Below are positions 16,197 to 24,149 of a DNA stretch of 35,390 nucleotides, piece after piece. The position numbers and the translations under genes are program-made. Each line of letters starts with the position of its first letter. Positions within the stretch are counted from its first letter, which is position 1. The notes beneath the pieces were generated by a model. It made no database searches, was not told the origin of the DNA, and saw only the letters and a list, made by a program, of their open reading frames with translations. The DNA is from JAEUNX01 sp034004685 (GTDB lineage Bacteria; Pseudomonadota; Gammaproteobacteria; Burkholderiales; Rhodocyclaceae), in assembly GCA_034004685.1 (NCBI GenBank), contig JAVEWG010000037.1, forward strand, positions 1 to 35,390. The letters are read 5' to 3'.

Positions 16197-17219
16197 TCAA
16201 CGCCCTTTGCGGGCCAGTACCCGCACGTTTTCCGGGCAGTTCCCCAGTCGCCCCCGTAAATAGTCCCTAAATCCATAGAGTACGGCCAGATTGTTTGCAT
16301 TTTCCAGGTTCCGATGAAGGGTCTTAACCCAACTGGCACAGCCCCAGGTCAGGCGCTTAACAATGGGATAGGTTGAGTCGGGCATGGAAAACGGTGGCAA
16401 CACGATCTTCCGTATGGAGCTGAGTACCTTGGCGCGGACCAAGGAAAATTGCCTTTTCTCTAAATGGCGACGGGCCCACAACAGCCGATTGCGGACCATG
16501 AAATAGGTGACGAGGGGGGATTGCGCGCCACCGAAGGAGGCAGAAACCTTATGCCAAAGTCGTGCCCCGGGAATAAAGAAGCAGCGATAGCCCATGCGGC
16601 GTGCCCGATAACACCAGTCCGTTTCTTCGTAGGTTAGAAAAAAGGATTCATCTAGAAGGCCCACCTGTCGAAAGGTGTCCGCGCTGGCGAACAGGGCGCA
16701 ACCGGTAACGTAATCCACTTCTCGCTGGAAAGCGTAATCCTTGCCGTCCGGGCACCCGAAACCGATATGGTCGAAGTCGGCGGCCTGGGCATCCCATGTT
16801 CCGCCAGCGAACCAGAGGCTGGTGGGCTCATCGTAGAAATATATCTTGGCGCCAAGAACCGAATGAACCGGAAGACTCGCCGCTGCGGCTACAAGCTCGT
16901 CAACGATATCGGGTGATACCACCGTATCGTTATTGAGGAGAAAAACAAAATCGGCGCCTTGCTCAAGGGCCCAGCGGATTCCCACATTGTTTCCGCCCGC
17001 ATAGCCTAGGTTGGCTCCGGTTTCCAGCACAAGAACGTCCTGGCAGGCGCTCTTGATCGCTGCTACCGAACCATCCGTGGAGCCATTGTCCACAACGACT
17101 ACCTGATGGTTAGGGTGAGTAACGGCCGCAAGGGAATCCAGGCAGGCTAGGGTGTCGGCCTTGCCGTTCCAGTTGAGCAGAACGGTCACGACTTTTTTTG
17201 GTGAATTTGCCACGGTCAT
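16197..17219 (-). CDS. Glycosyltransferase family 2, rhamnosyltransferase-like
   Basis: The product is 340 residues and starts MTVANSPKKVVTVLLNWNG. It has VVVDNGSTDGS (41-51), GYAGGNN (72-78) and LLNNDTVV with the metal-site Asp at 98. ETDWCYRARRMGYRCFF is the acidic acceptor-side block. The LLNNDT form, with NND in place of DAD, is typical of WbbL/RfbN-type rhamnosyltransferases, which makes rhamnose a reasonable guess but no more. A few basic residues and an aromatic stretch near the C terminus may bind the membrane. Its ATG (17219) overlaps the stop of the WbsX-like remnant as ATGA. That remnant carries no own promoter, so this gene may depend on reading through the transposase copy. Confidence 0.89.
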   Translation of the reverse strand: MTVANSPKKVVTVLLNWNGKADTLACLDSLAAVTHPNHQVVVVDNGSTDGSVAAIKSACQDVLVLETGANLGYAGGNNVGIRWALEQGADFVFLLNNDTVVSPDIVDELVAAAASLPVHSVLGAKIYFYDEPTSLWFAGGTWDAQAADFDHIGFGCPDGKDYAFQREVDYVTGCALFASADTFRQVGLLDESFFLTYEETDWCYRARRMGYRCFFIPGARLWHKVSASFGGAQSPLVTYFMVRNRLLWARRHLEKRQFSLVRAKVLSSIRKIVLPPFSMPDSTYPIVKRLTWGCASWVKTLHRNLENANNLAVLYGFRDYLRGRLGNCPENVRVLARKGR

Positions 17220-17573
17220 GAAAACAGGCGTTTTCCAAGTTGCCAGACCATGAACGATACCAGGGCTTTCAGGCTTTTCAGCTTCTCGGTCATGGTCCAG
17301 ACGGCAGTCTTGAGGGCGCTTGGCTTGTTGCTCAAAGGTCCTGCTGGACTAGGGGCCATGAAGTCCTCTTTGTGTTCCAGGCCCTTTCGGGTGGCTTCAA
17401 GGTAGGCCCGCCCCCATTTGGCGTCGGGTTCCAAATGGCACCCTTCAGCCCATTCGTTCCATGCGTTGATAAAGAGGATCTGCTCTTCCCCCGATAGCCG
17501 GGTACGTGTCCTGTGGGCAACCTTGCTGAGCCAGCTTTGATACGCTGAGGGAGTCGCCCCGGCGAAAACTTGC
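17216..17573 (-). pseudogene. 3' fragment of a WbsX-like glycan synthesis gene
   Basis: The frame up to about 17573 encodes roughly 118 residues. ATPSAYQSWLSKV and LFINAWNEWAEGCHLEPD are the hallmark end of WbsX-like proteins (glycosyl hydrolase-99-like fold, found in O-antigen clusters). The N-terminal two thirds of the protein are not found anywhere upstream. There, the sequence turns abruptly into an IS5-family transposase in another frame. The stop at 17216 overlaps the GT2 start, so the original gene was coupled to it. The remnant cannot make a working enzyme. Confidence 0.85.
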
Positions 17574-18252
17574 GTACGCCCTGATAGCCCGCGTCGCCGA
17601 TCACGTCCGCTTCCTCGCCATGGAGCAATGCATCGGCCTGGGTGACATCGGCCACGTTGGCGGCGGTGCCGACCAGGGTATGCACCAGACCGGAGTCCGC
17701 ATCGACGCCTATGTGCGCCTTCATGCCGAAATGCCACTGATTGCCTTTCTTGGTCTGATGCATCTCGGGGTCACGGGCCTTGGCCTGGTTCTTGGCCGAG
17801 GGCGGCGCGGCAATCAGGGTCGCATCGACAATGGTGCCTAGGCGCATCAGCAGGCCCTTCTGGGCCAGAGGTTCGTTGATCGTATCGAAGATCTTCCGAG
17901 TCAATGGATGCCTCTTGAGCAAGCGCCGAAACTTCAGCAGCGTTGTCGCATCCGGGGCCGATTCACGCGCCAGGTCAATGCCCATGAAGCGTTGGATCGA
18001 CTGGCTGTCGTAGACCGCGTCCTCGATGCTTTCATCCGACAGCCCGAAGCACTGCTGCGCCACGTACATCCGCAGCATCCGTTCCAGTCCGATCGGCGGG
18101 CTACCGCGGCCCGCGCCCTTGGGGTAGAACGGCTCAAGCTCTGCGACCAACGCAGACCAAGGCGTCACCGCTTCGATTTCGGCCGGCAACCGGTCACGGT
18201 GCGTCAGCTTCTTCTTCGCAGCGTACTCAAGTTCGGAAAAGCTCGATTGCAT
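17574..18252 (-). pseudogene. IS5-family transposase, truncated at its 3' end
   Basis: From the ATG at 18252 about 226 residues are typical IS5-group transposase: MQSSFSELEYAAKKKLTHRD, LKFRRLLKRHPLTRKIFD, IVDATLIAAPPSAK with the first catalytic Asp, and GDAGYQG with the second Asp. The frame then leaves the family pattern at about 17574 and runs out of frame through the WbsX-like tail to a stop at 17332. Family members are about 320-340 residues, so the last third, including the third catalytic acidic residue, is missing. The copy should be inactive. No strong terminal inverted repeat is seen at the 18253-18343 side, so the other end of the element is not defined. Confidence 0.88.
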
Positions 18253-18343
18253 GGGCGTGGATCTCTGTGCAGTGGGGCTGACCGTATTATCTCCAACGCA
18301 TCACAACAGAAGGTGCGGGTTGGTGGAATAAATAAGCGCTTCT
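17574..18343 (-). mobile_element. Truncated IS5-family element
   Basis: The element carries the transposase above, lies between the WbsX-like remnant and the pyruvyltransferase-like gene, and has lost its 3' end. The right limit is not known, since the 91 bases from 18253 to 18343 contain no obvious inverted repeat or target duplication. The copy seems to be a leftover of a rearrangement, and it is now an inactive spacer in the operon. Confidence 0.7.
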
Positions 18344-19543
18344 TTAAAGCAACTCTATTATCCTGCATAGAGATTCGCCGGCTCTTTCGCTGAGATATTC
18401 GCTGTGCCGGAGTAATGCGGATTTTTCAATTTCCAATGCCCGTATGCCATGTTTGGCGATGTCGGGAAATTCTATGCATTCGCGATGGCCTGGCAAGGCC
18501 CATGTTTGTAGGTAAGCGGGTACTTTCGGGTCGCGCTGAGTAAGTGAAATATGGGGAGTCGAGTAAGCCATCGAGGTTATTGCTCCATGGAGACTTGTTC
18601 CGATAAATAACTCCGCATTCGCGATGAAGGCGAGCGTGTCGAAGATTGAGTTTCCTTTCGGCAAAAATGCTTCCGTCCCAAGATCTCTTGCTAGAGCTTC
18701 GAGAATCGTCTGGTCTTCGTGCCCTGGTGCGCGACCAATCGGAAGCAGTAGGATTGCATATCCAGTCTTGGAAGATAATTCCATTATCTCAGATGCAATC
18801 GTTTTGACGTGATCTTTGGCGAAGTTGAGGCCGGCTTGAAATGCGATATAAGGTTTGCCCTTGAGGCTTTTTGAAATCGAACAGAATTCCGGACTAAGAT
18901 AAGGCTCCAACTGGTCTGCGGGGAAAAGGCTGGAAATGACTGCAGCACTGTCTGGGGTAAGGTGTGCCATTCCTTGAGGAAGCCCAGCATTGGCAAGAAT
19001 TTCTACGGTTTTTTTATCCCGCACAGAAATATAGGTTGCCTGAGCGAGGGTTTTAGCCACAGCCTTGCGAAAGGGATCCGGACGTTTCGTAAGACTCGAG
19101 CCACCTACTGCATTGTAGATCACCGGTTGATTTTGATTAAAATCACTAGGTGTAAATAGATATGGAAAATAATTTGAACAGCCCAATTTTTTCCGGATCA
19201 TATAGTTTTCCATATATTCTCCGCCAATTGATTTTGCGATTTTTTGCCACCTTGGAATTGTGCCTGCGAGGTGATAAAGAACGTCGTTCCATGAGGCCCC
19301 AAGCGTTTCGCCGCCAGCGAGAATTACTGGGTTTTCACCATTCTTGTTGCGGCGCGCTAGCAGCTCCCGGATGGGACGGGTTCTGTAGCCACCATAGGCG
19401 GTAAGGTCAGCTGCTGCGTGGCCGTAGTAGGCGATATTGATGTCGCTGTAAGTTGCTCTGCGAATATACTCAGTCAGGACCATTGGAAAGAGAATGTCCC
19501 CGAAATTCATTCTGTCGAATGCGCCAACGATGCTAATGTTCAT
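18344..19543 (-). CDS. Polysaccharide pyruvyl transferase family protein
   Basis: The product is 399 residues and starts MNISIVGAFDRMNFGDILFP. NFGD (13-16) and FIGTSLHGAITSMAYS, with His319, are the typical start and end motifs of the family (PF04230-type). Members such as CsaB/WcaK add pyruvate ketals to polysaccharides, using phosphoenolpyruvate. The middle of the protein (ISVRDKKTVEIL) fits too. The gene is clearly AT-richer than its surroundings: 47 percent G+C in a hand count of 18781-18840. Its start overlaps the ATPase gene by 11 bases. Both facts suggest that it arrived together with the 3' half of that ATPase gene. Pyruvylation is inferred; some members of the family have other roles. 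Confidence 0.84.
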   Translation of the reverse strand: MNISIVGAFDRMNFGDILFPMVLTEYIRRATYSDINIAYYGHAAADLTAYGGYRTRPIRELLARRNKNGENPVILAGGETLGASWNDVLYHLAGTIPRWQKIAKSIGGEYMENYMIRKKLGCSNYFPYLFTPSDFNQNQPVIYNAVGGSSLTKRPDPFRKAVAKTLAQATYISVRDKKTVEILANAGLPQGMAHLTPDSAAVISSLFPADQLEPYLSPEFCSISKSLKGKPYIAFQAGLNFAKDHVKTIASEIMELSSKTGYAILLLPIGRAPGHEDQTILEALARDLGTEAFLPKGNSIFDTLAFIANAELFIGTSLHGAITSMAYSTPHISLTQRDPKVPAYLQTWALPGHRECIEFPDIAKHGIRALEIEKSALLRHSEYLSERAGESLCRIIELL

Positions 19544-20777
19544 GAGATTTTAATGGGATAGTCCACTCTGCTTTTTGGCTAATAAAACCTACTTCTGGGA
19601 GTTTTGTTATGTCAAAGCTTCCAGGTGAAACCGGGCATGCGACGATGTTTTCCGAATACCAGATTAATTGTCGATAGCGGTCTGCAAATGCCAATCGGAG
19701 GCTGTAAGGAGCGGGGCGTAGGGGAATGTCTGGCAGACGGCAGCAGATTGTGTTTGGACCAACTGAAATGTTTGGTCTAATTTCTGCCGCAGCACTGCTA
19801 ACGGAAAGGACTTGGATGAAATCTGCGGTGTGGATGCCTAGGACGATCTCAACTTCGTTAATTGTCCTTGACGATTCGAAATCTATAGTAATAGTGAAAG
19901 CTTCATGCAGTGCTGGGCCGACGACTGTTTCACCTCGATCATTGGTGAATTTAATGGTCTTTACTGTGATGTAGCCGATATCGACCTCTGGCTCGATGCC
20001 GTCGCCGCCACCCTTGTGCCGGGCAATGTTGCGTTGCTGGGCTTCTGTGTAGAAAATTCCGCAGACATCGCTCGGGTCTCCGTCTTGGGATATTCTTCCT
20101 TGGTCGAGTAATAGCATGCGCGTGGAAATGCGTTGTAATTGACGCAGGTTGTGCCCAACAATTAGCACGGTACGCCCCTCAGATCGGATCAGGGTTTCCA
20201 TCCGTTCGATGCATTTTTGTTGAAAGGACAAATCTCCAACTGCAAGCACTTCATCCACAATTAGCACTTGAGAGATAACTGTAGTCGCGATTGAAAAGCC
20301 AAGCTTAACTTGCATCCCTGAGCTATATCGTTTAACGGGGGTGTCGATGAATTCTTCGAGCTCCGCGAAGGCCACGATGTCGTCGAACTTGCGGTTGATC
20401 TCGGCCCTGGAGATGCCCAGGATGGAGCCATTGAGGTAGATGTTCTCCCGGCCGGTGAGGTCTCCTACCAGGCCGGCGCCCACTTCGATCAGCGGGGCGA
20501 CCTTGCCATGGACCCGCACGCTGCCCCGAGTGGGTTTGGAAATGTTGGCCAGGAGCTTGAGCAGGGTGCTCTTCCCGGCGCCATTGTGGCCGATGATGCC
20601 TAACACCTCCCCTTCTTCCACCGAGAAAGAGATGTCATCCAGCGCCTTGAAGGGCTTGCGCTCTTCCACGGGCCGGCCCGTCAGGCGGCGGGCAGTATTG
20701 AGGGCGGCCTGTTTCAGGCTGGTGAGCTGCCCGAGCTGGAATTCCTTGGTGACGTGGTCAACTTCAATGATCGGCAT
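19533..20777 (-). CDS. wzt: Wzt-type ABC transporter ATPase with glycan-binding C-terminal domain (copy 1)
   Basis: This 414-residue protein drives export of lipid-linked polysaccharide with a Wzm-type permease. The ATPase part shows Walker A GHNGAGKST (63-71), signature SSGMQ (152-156) and Walker B VLIVDEVLAVGD (171-182), followed by an H-loop His in VGHNLRQ. A separate C-terminal domain, from about 245, resembles the beta-sandwich domains by which Wzt proteins recognise the modified end of their own O-antigen. The first 148 residues are almost identical to copy 2 (only residues 2, 124 and 148 differ), yet the rest differs widely. Base composition also changes at that point, from about 70 to about 45 percent G+C. 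The gene is therefore a mosaic. It shares the wzm permease with copy 2. Confidence 0.93.
   Translation of the reverse strand: MPIIEVDHVTKEFQLGQLTSLKQAALNTARRLTGRPVEERKPFKALDDISFSVEEGEVLGIIGHNGAGKSTLLKLLANISKPTRGSVRVHGKVAPLIEVGAGLVGDLTGRENIYLNGSILGISRAEINRKFDDIVAFAELEEFIDTPVKRYSSGMQVKLGFSIATTVISQVLIVDEVLAVGDLSFQQKCIERMETLIRSEGRTVLIVGHNLRQLQRISTRMLLLDQGRISQDGDPSDVCGIFYTEAQQRNIARHKGGGDGIEPEVDIGYITVKTIKFTNDRGETVVGPALHEAFTITIDFESSRTINEVEIVLGIHTADFIQVLSVSSAAAEIRPNISVGPNTICCRLPDIPLRPAPYSLRLAFADRYRQLIWYSENIVACPVSPGSFDITKLPEVGFISQKAEWTIPLKSHEH
20336..20777. repeat. 442-base direct repeat, copy A (5' part of wzt copy 1)
   Basis: This block matches 22564-23005 at an offset of 2228 bases. I counted five mismatches by eye (20407, 20475, 20766, 20769 and 20774). 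Three of these lie in the first 12 bases of the coding region, so only two mismatches remain in the other 430 bases. It begins exactly at the ATG and stops sharply at codon 148. Such identity at silent sites points to recent duplication or gene conversion. Confidence 0.93.
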
Positions 20778-20813
20778 GGGTCATCAACTTCTGGGTCGGC
20801 TGGTTGCGCAAGG

Positions 20814-21719
20814 CTAACCAGGGTTCAGGTGCCCGGGGTTTGGGGCCTGGTTTGACGTGATTGGTGGGTTCCACAGGCCGGCAAGACGATAGCGCAGGCG
20901 GTTGAAGATGCTGCTGCGTTCCCAGGCGAGTTCGGCGTCTCGTTGTTTGAGGGCGTTTTGAGCGCTCGCGAGCGCACGTTCCAGATCATGGACTTTCTGC
21001 CCGGCTAAATGCAATGCGCTGAGAGCTTGCCCTTCGGTGGAGCGGGGTACTGCCTGGAGGATGAACTGGTAGGTGTCGTGGTCCGGATTGTTGGCGCGAA
21101 TGTAGCGCAGCAGGGCTTTGTCTGCTTCGTCCACGGGGGTAACCGAAAATTCTGTTTCTTCAGGCTTGCGGATGACGCGCTCCAACTGAAGGACAAAATA
21201 TCCAGCCTCTTCAAAGAGGCTCACAATGCCGTGGCGATCAAAAAAACGGATATGGGTGTTATCCAAGAGACCAAATTCGCGGTAGCTGAATCGTCCGTTG
21301 GCAATCTCGTACGCCAGGGCTGCATGGGTGACGTTTGGTACCGAGGCTACCAGCACGCCGCCGGTGGTGAGCAGGGGCGCCACTTTTCGCAGCGCAGCCC
21401 CTGGATCCCGAAGGTGTTCAAGGACATCGGCAAAGGTGATGGCATCGAAGGGGCCCGCTTCCGCCAGGGGTGCGAGGTCCATCTCTTCGATGTTGCCCAC
21501 AATCACCTGGTGGCAGTGGGGGGCTGCTTTTTCTGCCGCGGACGGGTCGATTTCGATGGCCGTGACGGTGCAGCCCAGTTCTGCCGTCATGATCCGCGTT
21601 TGTGAGCCCACCGAGCAGCCGATTTCCAGGATCCGGGCGCTCTTGGGTATGTGCCGGAGCACGGCGCCGGCAGCGCTGTCTTGATCCAAGGCGGCTTGGT
21701 ATTCGTAAAGTTTGGGCAT
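20814..21719 (-). CDS. SAM-dependent methyltransferase with C-terminal coiled coil
   Basis: The product is 301 residues with a class I SAM fold: LEIGCSVG (31-38) is motif I, AIEIDPS (54-60) binds the ribose, and ADVLEHL (97-103) is a later core motif. GGVLVASVPN is the strand that follows. After the core, a long amphipathic helix (QKVHDLERALASAQNAL, onwards) suggests a coiled coil. A methyltransferase with a coiled coil, sited beside a Wzt ATPase, recalls WbdD-type chain-terminating enzymes that cap polymannan O-antigens with methyl or methyl phosphate and allow recognition by the Wzt C-terminal domain. That is an analogy from context, and homology to WbdD is not shown. It lies between the two wzt copies. 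Confidence 0.86.
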   Translation of the reverse strand: MPKLYEYQAALDQDSAAGAVLRHIPKSARILEIGCSVGSQTRIMTAELGCTVTAIEIDPSAAEKAAPHCHQVIVGNIEEMDLAPLAEAGPFDAITFADVLEHLRDPGAALRKVAPLLTTGGVLVASVPNVTHAALAYEIANGRFSYREFGLLDNTHIRFFDRHGIVSLFEEAGYFVLQLERVIRKPEETEFSVTPVDEADKALLRYIRANNPDHDTYQFILQAVPRSTEGQALSALHLAGQKVHDLERALASAQNALKQRDAELAWERSSIFNRLRYRLAGLWNPPITSNQAPNPGHLNPG

Positions 21720-21739
21720 GGCCAGGTGGCGGAGGTTGG

Positions 21740-23005
21740 TTAGGCCGCTTGGGCGGCCAAGGACGGACTTGGGGTGTCTGTTGGGAGGATGGACCAGTTG
21801 CCTTCCATGGGAATGAAGCCTTCCCGCAGGGATTCGGCATGGATGATTTCCCTGGGTTCCACCCTGACGGTGGCAACGCTTTCGGCATAAAAGAGGGTGG
21901 TGTAGAGGTTGCCGGCTGCGACGCCGGTACGAATACAGTAAACCCCCGGCATGAGCGGGAAGCGGGCGAAGGAAAAGCGGACCTCGTGCCTGCCCGGGGC
22001 AAGGTGCAAGGTGGTTTGCTCCGGCACGCTATGGGTGGTGGCGATGTTTAGAAAGTCCGGGGTCTGGATGCCCACGCCGAATACCGGGCGATCAATGGCC
22101 GCGTGGGCTTCATACACCAGCCGGATGGTAACGGGGGCGTCACAAGGAATGGTTTCGGTTGGTAGCCCGTCGGCATCCAGCACCTGGGCTTCCACCAGTT
22201 CAAGATCGCCGGTGGTTTCATGCCGCCCTTTGTGGGCTTCGGCGTGGTGCCGTCGAACCGTCTCTTCGCTGAGTTGGTAGAACTCGTTACAGACGAGATT
22301 GGGCTCTCCATCTGAACGGAGCTGCCCATGGTCCATCAGGATGGCGCGGGAGCAGATGCGCTCCACGTGGCGGATGTTGTGGGTGACAAGCAGCACGGTG
22401 CTGCGTTTTTCCCGGATCACGCTATCAATGCGATCCATGCATTTGCGTTGAAACGCTAGATCCCCCACGGCCAGGACCTCGTCCACAATGAGGATGTCGG
22501 ATTCCACGCTGGTGGCAATGGAAAATCCGAGCCTAACCTGCATGCCGGAGCTGTAGCGCTTGATGGGGGTGTCGATGAATTCTTCGAGCTCCGCGAAGGC
22601 CACGATGTCGTCGAACTTGCGGTTGATCTCGGCCTTGGAGATGCCCAGGATGGAGCCATTGAGGTAGATGTTCTCCCGGCCGGTGAGGTCTCCTACCAGG
22701 CCAGCGCCCACTTCGATCAGCGGGGCGACCTTGCCATGGACCCGCACGCTGCCCCGAGTGGGTTTGGAAATGTTGGCCAGGAGCTTGAGCAGGGTGCTCT
22801 TCCCGGCGCCATTGTGGCCGATGATGCCTAACACCTCCCCTTCTTCCACCGAGAAAGAGATGTCATCCAGCGCCTTGAAGGGCTTGCGCTCTTCCACGGG
22901 CCGGCCCGTCAGGCGGCGGGCAGTATTGAGGGCGGCCTGTTTCAGGCTGGTGAGCTGCCCGAGCTGGAATTCCTTGGTGACGTGGTCAACTTCGATAATC
23001 GCCAT
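21740..23005 (-). CDS. wzt: Wzt-type ABC transporter ATPase with glycan-binding C-terminal domain (copy 2)
   Basis: The product is 421 residues with the same ATPase motifs as copy 1: Walker A GHNGAGKST (63-71), SSGMQ, DILIVDEVLAVGD and VTHNIRHVE. The C-terminal domain, from about 240 (EVVRRH... region onward, then ETTGDLELVEAQVLDADG), is not similar to that of copy 1 beyond a general Wzt-like layout. The start is two bases after the wzm stop, so this copy is the one directly coupled to the permease. Its composition is uniformly high in G+C, so it looks like the resident gene and copy 1 like the mosaic one. Confidence 0.93.
   Translation of the reverse strand: MAIIEVDHVTKEFQLGQLTSLKQAALNTARRLTGRPVEERKPFKALDDISFSVEEGEVLGIIGHNGAGKSTLLKLLANISKPTRGSVRVHGKVAPLIEVGAGLVGDLTGRENIYLNGSILGISKAEINRKFDDIVAFAELEEFIDTPIKRYSSGMQVRLGFSIATSVESDILIVDEVLAVGDLAFQRKCMDRIDSVIREKRSTVLLVTHNIRHVERICSRAILMDHGQLRSDGEPNLVCNEFYQLSEETVRRHHAEAHKGRHETTGDLELVEAQVLDADGLPTETIPCDAPVTIRLVYEAHAAIDRPVFGVGIQTPDFLNIATTHSVPEQTTLHLAPGRHEVRFSFARFPLMPGVYCIRTGVAAGNLYTTLFYAESVATVRVEPREIIHAESLREGFIPMEGNWSILPTDTPSPSLAAQAA
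22564..23005. repeat. 442-base direct repeat, copy B (5' part of wzt copy 2)
   Basis: This is the partner of 20336-20777. Recombination between the two copies would remove 2228 bases: the 3' part of wzt copy 2 and the methyltransferase gene. Confidence 0.93.
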
Positions 23006-23007
23006 GA

Positions 23008-23823
23008 TCAGATCACGTCCGCAAAATAGGACTCTGCGCGTTTGAAGAAAAGGTAGCTAAAGGGAAGCAGGGCAAGGGTGAAGATCAGACCCGGGAGTAC
23101 GGCTCCGGCGTCCGGGGGTAGCCCTCTCAATGTGACGTTTTGGAAGGCATCGATCAGACCTGCCAGGGGGTTGAGCGTAAAGAGGGTATAGATCAAATTG
23201 GACCAATGGCTGGCCGCTTGCTCCACCAGCAGCTTTTCCTTGACTAGGGCGAGCGGGTAAATGACGGGTGACATATACATCACGAGAGAGAGCAGCACGG
23301 GTAGCGCCGTGGAAACGTCCCGGTAGTAAACATTGAGCGCAGCGCCTATGAATGAAATGGTCAACGCCGCCAGGATTGCGTAAAGCACCAGGAGCGGAAC
23401 CCATAGGACCTGCCAGGTCGGGCCGATGCCATACCAAGCCATCAGCGCCGCGAGGATGCACAGATTGATGCTGAGTTCCAGCAGCTTGGTGATTACGCTA
23501 GTGAGGGGAAAAACTTCACGAGGGAAGTAGATCTTGCGAATAAGGTTGGCGTTGCCCACGACGCTGGTGACGCCTTCGGACGCGGATTCCTGGAAGAAAA
23601 TCCAGAGGGTCAGGGCGGAGTAGGTGAGGACCGGATATGGAATGGGGCCGCTTTCGATGCCTACAAAGCTGCGCAGCACCATGAAAATCAGGACGAGCAC
23701 CACGGGCTTAAGCACTGCCCACAAGATGCCCATGAAGGATTGCTTGTAGCGCAGGGCGATGTTTTTCCAGGCCAGAACGGCCATCAATTCACGGTAGGCG
23801 ATGAGGTCGGTGACGAATTGCAT
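23008..23823 (-). CDS. wzm: Wzm-type ABC transporter permease
   Basis: The product is 271 residues with six hydrophobic spans. It starts MQFVTDLIAYRELMAVLAWK, and the N-terminal region ends in KNIALRYKQSFMGILWAVLKP, the well-conserved cytoplasmic coupling block of Wzm/TagG-type permeases. FPREVFPLTSVITKLLE is another family segment. The protein forms the membrane channel for a polysaccharide on undecaprenyl carrier, powered by the Wzt ATPases downstream. It is the first gene of the minus-strand operon. No second wzm is present for the second wzt. Confidence 0.93.
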   Translation of the reverse strand: MQFVTDLIAYRELMAVLAWKNIALRYKQSFMGILWAVLKPVVLVLIFMVLRSFVGIESGPIPYPVLTYSALTLWIFFQESASEGVTSVVGNANLIRKIYFPREVFPLTSVITKLLELSINLCILAALMAWYGIGPTWQVLWVPLLVLYAILAALTISFIGAALNVYYRDVSTALPVLLSLVMYMSPVIYPLALVKEKLLVEQAASHWSNLIYTLFTLNPLAGLIDAFQNVTLRGLPPDAGAVLPGLIFTLALLPFSYLFFKRAESYFADVI

Positions 23824-24149
23824 GGGTGGGGTGAGCCCTGGTTGCCTTGGAATGTTCGTTGAGTTTAAGGGCTTGAAGGTTGTGAGCGTGTGGAGGCTAT
23901 CACGACAATGCAGTATGGAAGTTTGGATAGCTTTGGCATTCTGTCAAATCTCCAGGGTGATCGGCAGATGATTCCCCTTGTCCGGTGGCGGTGGCCGCCA
24001 GGCTTTCTGATTGAGCCGCGTGGCTGAATGGCCCTTGCGCTGGGAGTGATTGGTATGGTCGGCAATGGTGGTGTTCTCCGGGCGAATCGATGATGAATCC
24101 GTCCTCTCTTGGAAGATCATCGGGTACTGACCCGCTTGGAAAGCACCCA
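23824..24149. other. Intergenic region between divergent operons
   Basis: About 326 bases separate the wzm start (minus) from the VanZ-ligase start (plus). Both promoters should lie here. On the minus strand a perfect TTGACA hexamer (plus-strand TGTCAA at 23942-23947) is a -35 candidate, but no convincing -10 follows at 16-18 bases. GGCGG-TGG-CCGCC near 23987-23999 is a small inverted repeat that could be an operator or hairpin. I found no sigma-54-type -24/-12 pair and no coding frame that I trust. Confidence 0.4.

Noticed and set aside
23824..24089. Sigma-54 promoter before the glycan operon
   Set aside because: No GG and GC pair with the required ten-base gap in a TGGC/TTGC context was found on either strand.
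24090..24149. Start of the VanZ-ligase gene at 24090
   Set aside because: No ribosome site precedes it, and the extra 20 residues are polar and of low information. The ATG at 24150 has GGAAAG before it.
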